A stretch of 64,000 bases of DNA from an uncultured Saprospiraceae bacterium (GTDB taxonomy: Bacteria > Bacteroidota > Bacteroidia > Chitinophagales > Saprospiraceae), in contig CALFDU010000026.1 in NCBI GenBank assembly GCA_937950315.1, positions 1 to 64,000 on the forward strand. The letters run 5' to 3'. Positions 27,320 through 36,095 of this stretch are shown piece after piece; position 1 is the stretch's first letter, and each line of letters opens with the position of its first letter. The notes under the pieces were generated by a model that worked only from the letters and a program-made list of their open reading frames with translations, made no database searches and was not told where the DNA came from. The translations under genes and the position numbers were made by a program.

Positions 27320-28720
27320 TTAGATGCCTTCTTGTAAAGCAACATGTGCGGCATCCAACAATGATCTTACACTTGCATCGTCTTTATCATGGCCATATAC
27401 TCTCAATACTGGCTCCGTGCCACTTGGTCTCACCATGATCCACTGATGGTCCGTAAGATAGAATTTAAAACCATCAATGGTTTCAGTACGAATAACATCT
27501 TTTCCTCCTATCGTTGTTATAAGTCCTTCTTTACACCGTTGTATGATAGCATTCTTTTTGACATCTGTAAGGTGTAGATCATCTCGATCAAACTTAAATG
27601 ATCCTACTTTATCATAGACATCCTGAATTAGCTCCCTGATGGATTTACCCGTACTTGCCATGAATTCCATTATTGTCAACCCAATCCAGATTCCATCACG
27701 TTCAGGAATATGTCCTTTGATCGCTAATCCACCTGATTCTTCTCCACCTACCAATACATCTTCTTCTAACATGATTTCTGCGATGTACTTAAATCCAATC
27801 TTTGTTACGGTAACATCAAGGCCATAGATTTCGGCAAGTTGCTTCATCTTATTGGTCACAGAAAAAGTAATGATCACTTTTCCATCCAACTTCTTGTACT
27901 CTTTCATATAGTACAATAACAACAACAAGATGTGATGCGAATCAACAAAATTTCCATCCGCATCATACATTCCTATACGATCAGCATCACCATCGTTGGC
28001 CAAACCAATATTCACATCATCGTGATCCTTAATGTATTGAGATAATTCTAGTAAGTTTCGATGTATTGGTTCTGGTGCTTGACCATCAAAAGATGGATTG
28101 TTTTCACAATGCAACAACCCGCAATCTGGAAATAATCTTTTGATAACATTTTGGCCTGCACCATACATAGCATCGTAAGCCAAATTTAATCCAGAATTTC
28201 TAATCAAAGCCAAGTCAAAATTTGCTTCAACGTGATCCATGTACATCTGTTCCATATCAATATATTCCACCACCCCACTTTCAACATATGACTCAAAAGA
28301 ATCGAGTTTGCCAATAGCTGTATCTGGAATCAACAACTCGACCTCCTCAATTTCTTTTGGGATCGTTGGACCACCGGCTGATGATTTTAATTTATACCCA
28401 TTGTAACTTGGAGGATTGTGACTTGCTGTTATGACTACACCCAAATCAGCTTCTGTTTTTACGACAGCCAAAGAAACCATTGGAGTAGAAACAAAATCTT
28501 TTGCCACCAAAGTTTTTATACCAAAATTGGCAAAAACTTGTGCTGCAGTTTGCAAAAACATCTCTCCTCCAAAACGACAATCATGCCCGATAACTACTTT
28601 CGACATCTTTTTCTTCAACATCCATTTTGCTGATGCTTCTGCAACTCTTTGTACACCATCTGTTGTGTACTCCTTCGCTATGATCGCTCTCCACCCGTCT
28701 GTTCCAAATTTAATCTTCAT
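27320..28720 (-). CDS. Phosphoglucomutase/phosphomannomutase family protein
   Basis: A 466-residue alpha-D-phosphohexomutase. The N-terminus FGTDGWRA, active-site loop TASHNPPSYNG with Ser100, metal loop DGDADRIG (243-250), sugar-specificity loop GGEESGG and phosphate-binding loop RPSGTEPVLRVY are all intact. The enzyme interconverts hexose 1- and 6-phosphates, linking glycolysis with nucleotide-sugar and glycogen synthesis. Its length matches the Bacteroidota two-enzyme family (about 460). Whether glucose or mannose is the true substrate cannot be told from these loops. Confidence 0.92.
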   Translation of the reverse strand: MKIKFGTDGWRAIIAKEYTTDGVQRVAEASAKWMLKKKMSKVVIGHDCRFGGEMFLQTAAQVFANFGIKTLVAKDFVSTPMVSLAVVKTEADLGVVITASHNPPSYNGYKLKSSAGGPTIPKEIEEVELLIPDTAIGKLDSFESYVESGVVEYIDMEQMYMDHVEANFDLALIRNSGLNLAYDAMYGAGQNVIKRLFPDCGLLHCENNPSFDGQAPEPIHRNLLELSQYIKDHDDVNIGLANDGDADRIGMYDADGNFVDSHHILLLLLYYMKEYKKLDGKVIITFSVTNKMKQLAEIYGLDVTVTKIGFKYIAEIMLEEDVLVGGEESGGLAIKGHIPERDGIWIGLTIMEFMASTGKSIRELIQDVYDKVGSFKFDRDDLHLTDVKKNAIIQRCKEGLITTIGGKDVIRTETIDGFKFYLTDHQWIMVRPSGTEPVLRVYGHDKDDASVRSLLDAAHVALQEGI

Positions 28721-28832
28721 CTTCTAGTTATTATAAATGGTAATTTAGTTCTATAAGCATGCAATTTAGTGATATCATGTCATTTTCAAAGATTATAACC
28801 ATAACATATTAAGATAATTTATAATATTTTTA

Positions 28833-28840
28833 TAGTTTTG
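28833..28840 (+). promoter_or_regulatory. -7 box immediately before pcm
   Basis: TAGTTTTG matches the Bacteroidota -7 consensus TAnnTTTG and ends seven bases before the pcm ATG at 28848. Used as a promoter it would give a leader of about four bases. No good -33 element was found, so the alternative is that the GGAG at 28840-28843 is a ribosome-binding site of a longer transcript. Confidence 0.35.
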
Positions 28841-28847
28841 GAGCAAC

Positions 28848-29513
28848 ATGAACGATACGTACAGACACAAAGGACTCCGGTCTCAACTAGTCAAAACCCT
28901 AATAGATAAAGGAATAAACAATTCAATGGTATTGGATGCCATCGGTAGTATTCCAAGACATTTGTTTTTAGACAAAGCATTTGAAGAATGGGCTTACAAA
29001 GATGTTGCTTTTCCGATCGGTTCTGAACAAACCATTTCTCAACCCTACACAGTAGCCTATCAGACTGATCTATTACAGGTAAAAGCCAAGCACAAAGTTC
29101 TGGAAATTGGAACAGGGTCAGGTTACCAAGCTTGTGTTTTATCTATGCTCGGGGCAAAAGTTTATTCGATTGAAAGACAGCAAGCTTTGTTTAATAAGAC
29201 GGCTGAATTTTTACCTAAGATTGGATTTGGAGCCATCAGAACTTTGTTTGGAGATGGTTATCAAGGCAATCCAATGTTTGCACCTTATGATAGAATCATC
29301 ATTACTGCATCTTGCCAAAGCTTTCCGCAAAAATTGATTGGTCAATTGAAAATTGGTGGCATGATGGTCGTGCCAAAAGGCGATACCAAAGAGCAGACTA
29401 TGTATCGAATTACAAGGGTATCAGAAAATGAATATGCTGAAGAATCTTTCGACAAATTTGCATTCGTGCCGTTCTTAAAAGGAGTAGTCAAGGTAAATAA
29501 AATGCCCATCTAA
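28848..29513 (+). CDS. pcm: Protein-L-isoaspartate O-methyltransferase
   Basis: A 221-residue PIMT. It has the family N-terminus (RSQLVKTLIDKGI, IPRHLFLDKA), the substrate motif IGSEQTISQPYTVAYQ, SAM motif I LEIGTGSGYQACVL (near residue 85), and the motif DRIIITASC. The enzyme methylates abnormal L-isoaspartyl residues so that damaged proteins can be repaired in the cytoplasm. Length fits (about 210-220). It is monocistronic, divergent from the phosphohexomutase gene; its last codons form part of a hairpin that serves as terminator for the convergent gene. Confidence 0.94.
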   Translation: MNDTYRHKGLRSQLVKTLIDKGINNSMVLDAIGSIPRHLFLDKAFEEWAYKDVAFPIGSEQTISQPYTVAYQTDLLQVKAKHKVLEIGTGSGYQACVLSMLGAKVYSIERQQALFNKTAEFLPKIGFGAIRTLFGDGYQGNPMFAPYDRIIITASCQSFPQKLIGQLKIGGMMVVPKGDTKEQTMYRITRVSENEYAEESFDKFAFVPFLKGVVKVNKMPI

Positions 29514-29533
29514 ATTTTCATTAGACGGGCATT
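29493..29533 (-). terminator. Terminator of the 29572 gene, overlapping pcm 3' end
   Basis: AATGCCCATCTAA (29501-29513) pairs with TTAGACGGGCATT (29521-29533), a 13-bp stem with one wobble on the minus strand, followed on that strand by TTATTT. The left arm is the last coding bases and stop of pcm. Confidence 0.65.
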
Positions 29534-29571
29534 AGTTCAAACCCTACAGCTTTCATCTTTATACTAGTAGT

Positions 29572-30099
29572 TTAGATCTTTCGTCCACTAGCTTGTTTCC
29601 TTCTTACAGTATAACTATTTATTTTATTTACATTGACCATCAATGATGCTATTGCATTTCTAGTACTGGTCGTATAGACTTCTCCCCCATAAGTTACTTC
29701 TCCATATCCATCATCCCATTCTTTTCCTAGCAAAGTGTATCGGTCATTCAAACGTTTGTTTGGACCAAAGATTAGATACTTATCATCATCGTTGTCAAAA
29801 CTTACTGCAAATCGATTTTCTTTTGGTAAAAATACAATCACGCCAGGAGTTCCTTTTGCAATCAAAACTTCCTGGGCCTTATGCTGACCCCTCAGCTTGA
29901 TCTTGCCATCTTCAATCCTTGCTTCATCTGTATTTAAGGATTTGTATAAAACGATGTCTTGAGACAAATAAAATTGAACTGATTTAATCTCATCATCACT
30001 GATATTCAAATCCGAATAGATATCCTGCGTAAAAGGTGTCAATGAATTACATGAACTTAAAAAAAATAAAGCTGATGCGAATATTGCTATTGTTCTCAT
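29572..30099 (-). CDS. Hypothetical lipoprotein
   Basis: A 175-residue lipoprotein from the ATG at 30099 (MRTIAIFASALFFLSSC, lipid Cys17). The mature part is beta-rich: IKSVQFYLSQDIVLYKS, VLIAKGTPGVIVF, DKYLIFGPNKR, GEVTYGGEVYTTST. I do not recognise a family. Similar small lipoproteins of unknown function with an early D-I-V-L-Y motif are common in Bacteroidota. Monocistronic and convergent with pcm. Confidence 0.65.
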   Translation of the reverse strand: MRTIAIFASALFFLSSCNSLTPFTQDIYSDLNISDDEIKSVQFYLSQDIVLYKSLNTDEARIEDGKIKLRGQHKAQEVLIAKGTPGVIVFLPKENRFAVSFDNDDDKYLIFGPNKRLNDRYTLLGKEWDDGYGEVTYGGEVYTTSTRNAIASLMVNVNKINSYTVRRKQASGRKI

Positions 30100-30213
30100 A
30101 ACCAAAAAGTTTTGTTACTATCAAGATAAGGTGAACAATGCTAGTTGGCAATGTGCTTAAGATTTTCTTAACCTCGAATGTCTTGATATTAAGGAATCTT
30201 AACTTGATATATT

Positions 30214-30663
30214 CTATCGGCGTTCCTTAAAAAACTTTTTTAGCAGGCTAGAGCATTCATCATTCATGATTCCAAACTCCAATTTGGTCTGTGGATGCAA
30301 TAATTCCTTGCCATATTTCATGAATCCACCCTTATCATCACTCGCTCCATAGACTACCCTGCTCATTTGGGCCCACTTCAATGCACCTGCACACATCACA
30401 CAAGGTTCTAATGTCACATACAATGTGCAGTCTGTGAGGTACTTAGAACCTAAAAAACTATTGGCGGAGGTAATAACGATGATCTCAGCGTGTGCCGTGA
30501 CATCGGTCAGGGCTTCGGTCTGATTGTAGCCTCGTGCAATGATGGTATTGTTACATACGATCACTGCTCCTACAGGTACTTCGCCATTTTCATATGCCTT
30601 CAGCGCCTCATTATAGGCCTGCTTCATAAAATGACTGTCAGAATACACACTTAAGTTCGACAT
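30214..30663 (-). CDS. tadA: tRNA-specific adenosine deaminase
   Basis: A 149-residue cytidine-deaminase-fold protein with HAE (His58, Glu60) and PCVMCAGAL (Cys88, Cys91) as the zinc site. The early GEVPVGAVIV and the length match TadA, which converts A34 to inosine in tRNA-Arg(ACG). A guanine deaminase-like role is less likely given these motifs. It is divergent from guaB with only 78 bases between the start codons, and a near-consensus -7 box (TAATTTG on minus, 30674-30668) abuts its ATG. Confidence 0.88.
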   Translation of the reverse strand: MSNLSVYSDSHFMKQAYNEALKAYENGEVPVGAVIVCNNTIIARGYNQTEALTDVTAHAEIIVITSANSFLGSKYLTDCTLYVTLEPCVMCAGALKWAQMSRVVYGASDDKGGFMKYGKELLHPQTKLEFGIMNDECSSLLKKFFKERR

Positions 30664-30730
30664 TTTGCAAATTATATGCTAAAGAAAGTATTGTCTTCGA
30701 TAATTCTCAAATGATTTTTAAAAAATATTT

Positions 30731-30738
30731 TACTTTTG
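30731..30738 (+). promoter_or_regulatory. -7 box touching the guaB start
   Basis: TACTTTTG is a perfect TAnnTTTG match that ends three bases before the guaB ATG (30742). With the usual spacing the transcript would begin at or next to the A of the ATG, giving a leaderless mRNA. I see no clear -33 TTTG. Confidence 0.4.
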
Positions 30739-30741
30739 CTT

Positions 30742-32226
30742 ATGGAAAATAACAAGGAGCTTTCTTCGTCTCGATTTGAAGAGGCATTCACATTCGATGA
30801 TGTACTACTTATCCCAGATTACTCAACGGTTTTACCTAGAGATGTAGACATCAGGACCAAAGTCACCAAAAATTTAACAATCAATGTTCCCATTGTTTCG
30901 GCTGCAATGGACACAGTCACAGAATATCGCTTGGCAATCGCTCTTGCAAGGCTAGGTGGATTGGGCATTATCCACAAAAATATGTCGATCGAGGCACAAG
31001 CAGAACAAGTAAGAAAGGTAAAACGATCTGAATCAGGAATGATCATCGACCCTGTCACCTTAAATGCAGATGCGATTGTTGCTGATGCTCTGAAGATGAT
31101 GAATAATTATAAAATCGGTGGTATTCCAATTACCAATTCTGAAAATGAACTCATTGGGATTCTTACAAATAGAGATTTACGTTTTGAAACAGACTATTCT
31201 CAACCTGTGAGTAAGATCATGACCAAAGAAAACCTCATTACAGCGCCTGAAGGTACAAATCTCGAAGAAGCACAAAAGATTTTACAACAATACAAGATTG
31301 AAAAACTGCCTGTTGTCAATGACAACAATAAACTTGTCGGATTGATCACGTACAAAGACATACTGAAAGTCGAATCATACCCCAACTCGGCCAAAGACAA
31401 TCTTGGCAGATTGATCGTCGGAGCAGCTGTAGGAATATCTGGTAATACCATGGACAGGATTGAGGCTTTGGTCAATGTAGAAGTAGATGCAGTAACTGTT
31501 GATACAGCTCATGGACATTCTCAAGGAGTACTTGATACCATTAAGAACATAAAAAGTAAATTTCCTGACCTTCAAGTTATCGGAGGAAATATTGCCACTG
31601 GAGCAGCAGCCCAAGCTTTGGTTGAAGCAGGAGTCGATGGTGTGAAAGTCGGAATAGGACCAGGTAGTATCTGTACTACAAGAATCATTGCAGGTGTTGG
31701 TGTTCCGCAACTAAGTGCGATCCAAAGTGTATATCAAGCCATCGGGGACACTGGCATTCCTATTATCGGTGATGGAGGAATCCGTTTTACTGGAGATATT
31801 ACCAAGGCATTGGCAGGAGGTGCAGACTGCATTATGGCAGGTTCGTTATTTGCAGGTACAGAAGAGGCACCTGGAGAAACCATAATATATCAAGGAAGGA
31901 AATTCAAAATCTATAGAGGCATGGGATCTCTCACTTCCATGAAGCAAGGCTCAAAAGATCGATACTTCCAAGACGATGAAAACGATGCTAAAAAATTAGT
32001 CCCAGAAGGAATTGAAGGAAGAGTTCCTTATAAAGGATCTGTATCGGAAGTAATGGTTCAATACATTGGAGGTTTGCGTGCCGGAATGGGTTACGTCGGA
32101 GCAAAAGACATCAATGATCTGAAGGGTAAAAAGATGGTCAGAATTTCAAATGCAGGAATGCATGAAAGTCATCCGCACAATGTTACGATCACAAAGGAGT
32201 CACCAAATTATACGACACGAAGCTAG
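30742..32226 (+). CDS. guaB: Inosine-5'-monophosphate dehydrogenase
   Basis: A 494-residue IMPDH from the ATG at 30742 (a TTG at 30736 precedes it). It has [11 protein letters not shown] near the N-terminus, two CBS domains (about 98-215), NAD-site DTAHGH, the catalytic loop [10 protein letters not shown] with Cys311, [10 protein letters not shown] and the flap region YRGMGSL. It oxidises IMP to XMP, the committed step of GMP synthesis, in the cytoplasm. Full length. Downstream are two short hairpins and then a decayed region with no gene. Confidence 0.96.
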   Translation: MENNKELSSSRFEEAFTFDDVLLIPDYSTVLPRDVDIRTKVTKNLTINVPIVSAAMDTVTEYRLAIALARLGGLGIIHKNMSIEAQAEQVRKVKRSESGMIIDPVTLNADAIVADALKMMNNYKIGGIPITNSENELIGILTNRDLRFETDYSQPVSKIMTKENLITAPEGTNLEEAQKILQQYKIEKLPVVNDNNKLVGLITYKDILKVESYPNSAKDNLGRLIVGAAVGISGNTMDRIEALVNVEVDAVTVDTAHGHSQGVLDTIKNIKSKFPDLQVIGGNIATGAAAQALVEAGVDGVKVGIGPGSICTTRIIAGVGVPQLSAIQSVYQAIGDTGIPIIGDGGIRFTGDITKALAGGADCIMAGSLFAGTEEAPGETIIYQGRKFKIYRGMGSLTSMKQGSKDRYFQDDENDAKKLVPEGIEGRVPYKGSVSEVMVQYIGGLRAGMGYVGAKDINDLKGKKMVRISNAGMHESHPHNVTITKESPNYTTRS

Positions 32227-32387
32227 ATTAAAATCTTAAGGTAATTAAGATAGGCTTGTACTCCGGGAGCAATCCTGGCTTATACATTCAATGATTTGAT
32301 TAAATTTCACAATGCTAGGTTAGTTTACTTTCTGCTCTAACCCGACATTGCTTTTCATTCATGAGCCTAAATTAGAACTTCGATCCT

Positions 32388-32516
32388 TTACCTAGCTCCG
32401 GATTCATACCAAATTTTTCCTTCGAGCTTTGCAACAATCCTCTGATACATGGCAATCCCTTTGATGTGGCTTTCTAAGTATCTTTCGCGCAGATACAAAC
32501 TATTTACAACGTATAT
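32388..32516 (-). pseudogene. Degenerate C-terminal fragment of a sensor histidine kinase
   Basis: Minus-strand translation here reads GIAMYQRIVAKLEGKIWYES, which lines up with the G2 box and following helix of HATPase_c kinases (family pattern GIGLAICxRIVexhGGKIWxES). Upstream in the same frame, IYVV then RERYLES resembles the F-box/linker (IFxxFxRLHxREKYEGT). The glycines of the ATP lid are changed and the frame stops right after the match, so this cannot be a working kinase. No dimerisation helix or N-box is visible nearby. I read it as the decayed tail of a lost kinase gene. Confidence 0.55.
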
Positions 32517-32656
32517 ATTTTCTCTAGTTTTGACATTTCCTAAGTCATTGCTCGGCCTGCAGATTAAATACAATGTCGTTTGTTTTTTCTTGAGATTATA
32601 TTTGCTTAGCTATTCCACATATATACTATGAGCGTTCTACTGACTTTATAAACCAT

Positions 32657-32664
32657 TATATTTG
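32657..32664 (+). promoter_or_regulatory. Candidate -7 box for the patatin gene
   Basis: TATATTTG fits TAnnTTTG and lies 44 bases before the ATG at 32709. A -33 TTTG at the proper distance is not evident, so confidence is limited. Confidence 0.3.
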
Positions 32665-32708
32665 TGTTTAAATGAGTTTTTATTGATTTAACATCAACCA
32701 ATCCGTCT

Positions 32709-33527
32709 ATGGATTACCCCAAAATGTTTGATATGGAAAATGAAGAAAAAAAATTCAACTTGGTTCTCTCAGGTGGTGGTGTAAAAGGGTTTGCACACAT
32801 AGGTCTTTTGAAAGCCTTGGAAGAAGTTGGTTTGATCCCTTCTGCCGTTTCAGGCACAAGCTTTGGTGCCATTGTAGGTGCCTACCATTGCGCAGGTTAT
32901 TCTGCAGACGACATGTATACCAAATTAAAGAATGCAAAATTTATAGATCCTCTTTCCATTACTCTCAGAAAAGCTGGATTGATTAACATCGAAAAACTTA
33001 CCGAATTCTACAAGCAAGACTTCCCTGAAAATTCTTTTGAAGCACTTAAGAAAAAACTTTATGTCACCTCTTCGGACATGAACAACAATCGTGCTGTGAT
33101 TCATCAAGAAGGCGAACTTATAATAAAAGTATTGGCTTCTGCTTGTGTCCCAGGTGTGTACGCGCCGGTCTCTATCAATGGTGAATTACATATGGATGGA
33201 GGAATAACATGTAACTTCCCATCTGAGCCTTTTGTTGATTCAAAAGAACCTACTATTGGTTCGTATGTATGTTTTGTAAGCGAACGAGAACAAGCAGAAA
33301 TCAATACGACCATTAGGCTGATGATCCGTTCATCCCAAATTATGCTTTGGCATATGTCGAAGCCTAAGTTCAAACAAATGGACTATTTATTTTGTCCTAA
33401 AGCGCTTAGCAATGTCGCATTTTTTGATCCAAGAAAAATAGAAGAAGCTTTTCAATTGGGATACAGTGCAGCGAAAGAAGAAATAAAAATGATAGAAAAT
33501 AAAATCAAGGGACCTCTTACCGCTTGA
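32709..33527 (+). CDS. Patatin-like phospholipase
   Basis: A 272-residue patatin domain protein with no signal peptide. The oxyanion loop is SGGGVKGFAHIG (21-32), the nucleophile motif GTSFG with Ser51, and the catalytic dyad Asp163 in MDGG. Patatin-like enzymes hydrolyse acyl groups from phospholipids or lysophospholipids. The compact length, without the beta-barrel of the PlpD type, suggests a cytoplasmic RssA/YlbK-like enzyme. Its 3' end overlaps the convergent GNAT gene by 11 bases. Confidence 0.9.
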   Translation: MDYPKMFDMENEEKKFNLVLSGGGVKGFAHIGLLKALEEVGLIPSAVSGTSFGAIVGAYHCAGYSADDMYTKLKNAKFIDPLSITLRKAGLINIEKLTEFYKQDFPENSFEALKKKLYVTSSDMNNNRAVIHQEGELIIKVLASACVPGVYAPVSINGELHMDGGITCNFPSEPFVDSKEPTIGSYVCFVSEREQAEINTTIRLMIRSSQIMLWHMSKPKFKQMDYLFCPKALSNVAFFDPRKIEEAFQLGYSAAKEEIKMIENKIKGPLTA

Positions 33528-34440
33528 CCATTTTCATAAGATCAAACAATTTGGAAGGTGTTTTAGCAATGTTTTTATAGTAAATTTTTTCGGCTCCAAA
33601 ATTTCTCCGCACTCTTTCTAGATTAGGAATCATACTCCCTTCAAAATCAAAAATCTGAGCACCCACTGTTTCTTTGGAATACTTGATGCACTCCCAAATC
33701 AATCTGATCGATGCGCCCGTTTTTCTCAACTCCGGATTCATTCCTGCAAGATGATAATAGGATCGTTTATCATCCCACATCAAAAACATAGATGCATACA
33801 ATTGTCCACCACCATCTCTCATGGATAAGATCGTTCCTTTTTTCTTTTTCAGAATATTTTTGACATGTTTTCGTACATATTTCTCATCAAAAGGAATGTC
33901 AAACTTGGCATAAGTATAACTTGCCATTTGCATTTCGATAATATCATCAACTGGTGCATCTAAATCCAGAATTAAATCTTTCGCTTTCGGTATTTTATTG
34001 TTTCGGTAATCTGAATTCAACTTAGAAAATATGGTTTCAATATCCCTTGTCAGATCAAGTTGATAGCTGTATTTCTCCGCTACATCAAAACCTTGGAAAC
34101 TAACATCCGTAGAATCATAAAATAGATTCTGTGTGAAATGGTGGTGCTCAGGAAACTTTTTCAGCATTGCTGATATCAGGTGATCATGCTCAGGAGTTCC
34201 TGGAGTAGTGGTCGTCAATGGACCTAGCCACTTACATAAATGTGGCATGGTTATATAGTTGAAAATAGATTTTTTCTTGATGAAATAGGGCCATACACCG
34301 AAGTCTCCATTGTCAGCTTGATGTGTGACATAAGACCATTTCCCTGGAGGGCTACAACCATCCAAATACCAGTCTTGAAAATAGATAGGAACGTAATCTA
34401 TTTTGGATAAATGCTCCTTATATTTAGTCTTTGCAGGCAT
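33517..34440 (-). CDS. GNAT/FemAB-like acyltransferase
   Basis: A 307-residue cytoplasmic protein with a duplicated GNAT-like layout: the N-terminal part (WYLDGCSPPGKWSYV, ITMPHLCKWLGPL) is the pattern seen in Acetyltransf_6/BioF2-like proteins near polysaccharide and lipid genes; the C-terminal part has YYHLAGMNPELRKTGASIRL and IFDFEGSMIPNLERVRRNFG, which resemble the FemAB-like acceptor motif. Such enzymes transfer acyl or aminoacyl groups; the substrate is not known. It lies 12 bases downstream of an O-methyltransferase gene in the same direction, so EamA transporter, methyltransferase and acyltransferase likely form one operon. Confidence 0.78.
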   Translation of the reverse strand: MPAKTKYKEHLSKIDYVPIYFQDWYLDGCSPPGKWSYVTHQADNGDFGVWPYFIKKKSIFNYITMPHLCKWLGPLTTTTPGTPEHDHLISAMLKKFPEHHHFTQNLFYDSTDVSFQGFDVAEKYSYQLDLTRDIETIFSKLNSDYRNNKIPKAKDLILDLDAPVDDIIEMQMASYTYAKFDIPFDEKYVRKHVKNILKKKKGTILSMRDGGGQLYASMFLMWDDKRSYYHLAGMNPELRKTGASIRLIWECIKYSKETVGAQIFDFEGSMIPNLERVRRNFGAEKIYYKNIAKTPSKLFDLMKMVKR

Positions 34441-34452
34441 TTACATTAAACA

Positions 34453-35091
34453 TTACAGTTTCAATATACAATTTATACCGTCAGCAATCGGCAGTAAAAT
34501 ATTGAAAACTCTTGTATCTGCCTTAATTTTTTGATTAAAATCATGAATTGCCTGTACTTTTGGCTTCAGGTTGTCCTCCAAAACCTTCCCATAAAAGAGT
34601 ACATTATCCGCCAAAATAATCCCACCAGGCCTTAATTGATCTATAACCTGGTCGTAATATGTGCTGTATTGAGTTTTAGAGGCATCGATAAATACCAAAT
34701 CTAACGCGTGTTCAATCGTTGGTAAAATTTCCAAGGCATCACCATGATATTGAACAATTTTGTGACCATAATCTGAAGCTTCAAAGAATTCTTTGGATAA
34801 CTCTATTACTTCTTTGTCACTTTCTATTGTATATATCTTCCCATCAGAATCCATCGCTTTCGCAAATGTAAGTGTCGTGTAACCTGTAAAAGTTCCAATC
34901 TCAAGAATCGACTTTGCATTCAATAACTTGGTTAAAATAAAACAAAGTTTACCCAGTTGAGGTCCACCCAACATAGCGGGAGAAAGCGTTCTTAAATGTG
35001 TTTTACGAACCAATTTCTTCAAAAATTCATCTTCTTCTGAAGACCATTTTTCTGCATATGCATGAATCAAAGGATTTGTTATTTCTATCAT
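34453..35091 (-). CDS. SAM-dependent O-methyltransferase, family 3 (COMT-like)
   Basis: A 212-residue class I methyltransferase: SAM motif ILEIGTFTGYTT (62-73), acidic IESD (89-92), metal-binding Asp136 (FIDASKTQY) and Asp162-Asn163 (ADNVL). This is the catechol/caffeoyl-CoA-type family, which methylates hydroxyls with a divalent metal. Its start overlaps the stop of the EamA transporter gene by four bases, indicating coupling. Native substrate unknown; small phenolics are typical of the family. Confidence 0.9.
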   Translation of the reverse strand: MIEITNPLIHAYAEKWSSEEDEFLKKLVRKTHLRTLSPAMLGGPQLGKLCFILTKLLNAKSILEIGTFTGYTTLTFAKAMDSDGKIYTIESDKEVIELSKEFFEASDYGHKIVQYHGDALEILPTIEHALDLVFIDASKTQYSTYYDQVIDQLRPGGIILADNVLFYGKVLEDNLKPKVQAIHDFNQKIKADTRVFNILLPIADGINCILKL

Positions 35092-35966
35092 CGATCAAGA
35101 TATTTTTTAACTACCGGATAACTGAATACCACCAAAAGAATAATAAGTACCCCAACATAAAACTTAATATCCAATTCCCTATGTTCTTTTAAAATAAGGA
35201 TCGCCAAAATAATCCCATAAACAGGCTCAAGATTTATAATTAAGTTGGTTTCAAAAGCGGACATCTTCTTCAATGCAAGTAAACCAAGATAATATGCAAA
35301 AGTGGTGCACAACAAACACAATATTAATAGGTACACCCAATCCATCCCAATTGGTACAAAGGGTGTAAAATATGTCTTCGAAAATATAGGATAAAGAATG
35401 CTTAGAAAAATGAATACACCTATCATTTCTAGGAAGGTGAGGGGGAAAGGATCGACTTTTTCAACAAGATCTTTATTGAATACACTAAACAATGAAGCCA
35501 TAAAAGCAGATAGGATTCCGATATACAAACCGGTCATCTGGGTTCCTGTAATGTTCTTAACGATTAAATAAATACCAGGTATGATTAACAATCCAAAAAG
35601 TATCTGAACCGGATCTGGTTTTCGCCTAAATATCAATGGTTCTAGAAATGAAGTGAAGAGTGTTGTGGTAGACAACGCAATCAAAGCAATGGAAGCATTG
35701 GCATATTTAATTGCACCATAAAATGCAACCCAATGGATCCCAACAATCACCCCTACGCCCAATAATTGCCAGATCAATTTCTTAGGAATCTTTAAAAGTT
35801 CTGCTCCAAATTTGATTAAAAAAAGCAAACTAAGACTGGTAATGGCAACCCTCCACCATACCAACGATGCTGCAGGGATAGAAATTAGATCACCCAATAT
35901 GGCTGTAAGACCATATAAAAAAACAGCAACGTGCAATTGTATGTAAGGTAAAAGACTTTTTTTCAT
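35088..35966 (-). CDS. EamA/DMT superfamily transporter
   Basis: A 292-residue inner-membrane protein with ten predicted helices in two EamA repeats (about 8-130 and 145-285). Typical motifs: SLVWWRVAITSLSLLFLIKF near helix 2, HWVAFYGAIKYANASIAL in helix 4-5 and the second-repeat counterpart ALKKMSAFETNLIINLEPVYG. I use the ATG at 35966; a TTG at 35981 lies five codons upstream. DMT transporters export small metabolites; the adjacent methyltransferase and acyltransferase suggest export or uptake of their substrate, which is inference. Confidence 0.9.
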   Translation of the reverse strand: MKKSLLPYIQLHVAVFLYGLTAILGDLISIPAASLVWWRVAITSLSLLFLIKFGAELLKIPKKLIWQLLGVGVIVGIHWVAFYGAIKYANASIALIALSTTTLFTSFLEPLIFRRKPDPVQILFGLLIIPGIYLIVKNITGTQMTGLYIGILSAFMASLFSVFNKDLVEKVDPFPLTFLEMIGVFIFLSILYPIFSKTYFTPFVPIGMDWVYLLILCLLCTTFAYYLGLLALKKMSAFETNLIINLEPVYGIILAILILKEHRELDIKFYVGVLIILLVVFSYPVVKKYLDR

Positions 35967-36095
35967 ATCGGAAAGGCTCAAAACAGCCTATGTTTGCAAC
36001 ATATTAAGCAAAGCTTGTTTAATATTTCTAAAATTCAAGCCCACCTAGCATTTATTCTCAAATTTATCCTAAATTTGAAATTCAACACTTGAAAA

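Larger units (their letters stand above)
32227..32708. other. Gene-free region with hairpins and a kinase relic
   Basis: After guaB come two small hairpins: ATCTTAA-ggtaa-TTAAGAT (near 32233) and CCGGGA-gcaa-TCCTGG (near 32263). Neither has a clear T-run. Further right, on the minus strand, a histidine-kinase-like fragment is recognisable (32388-32516, listed separately). A TATATTTG box near the right edge may serve the patatin gene. Confidence 0.45.

Noticed and set aside
32388-32573. Intact 61-codon gene
   Set aside because: Starts only at TTG and the recognisable part is the decayed tail of a kinase domain, so it is listed as a relic.
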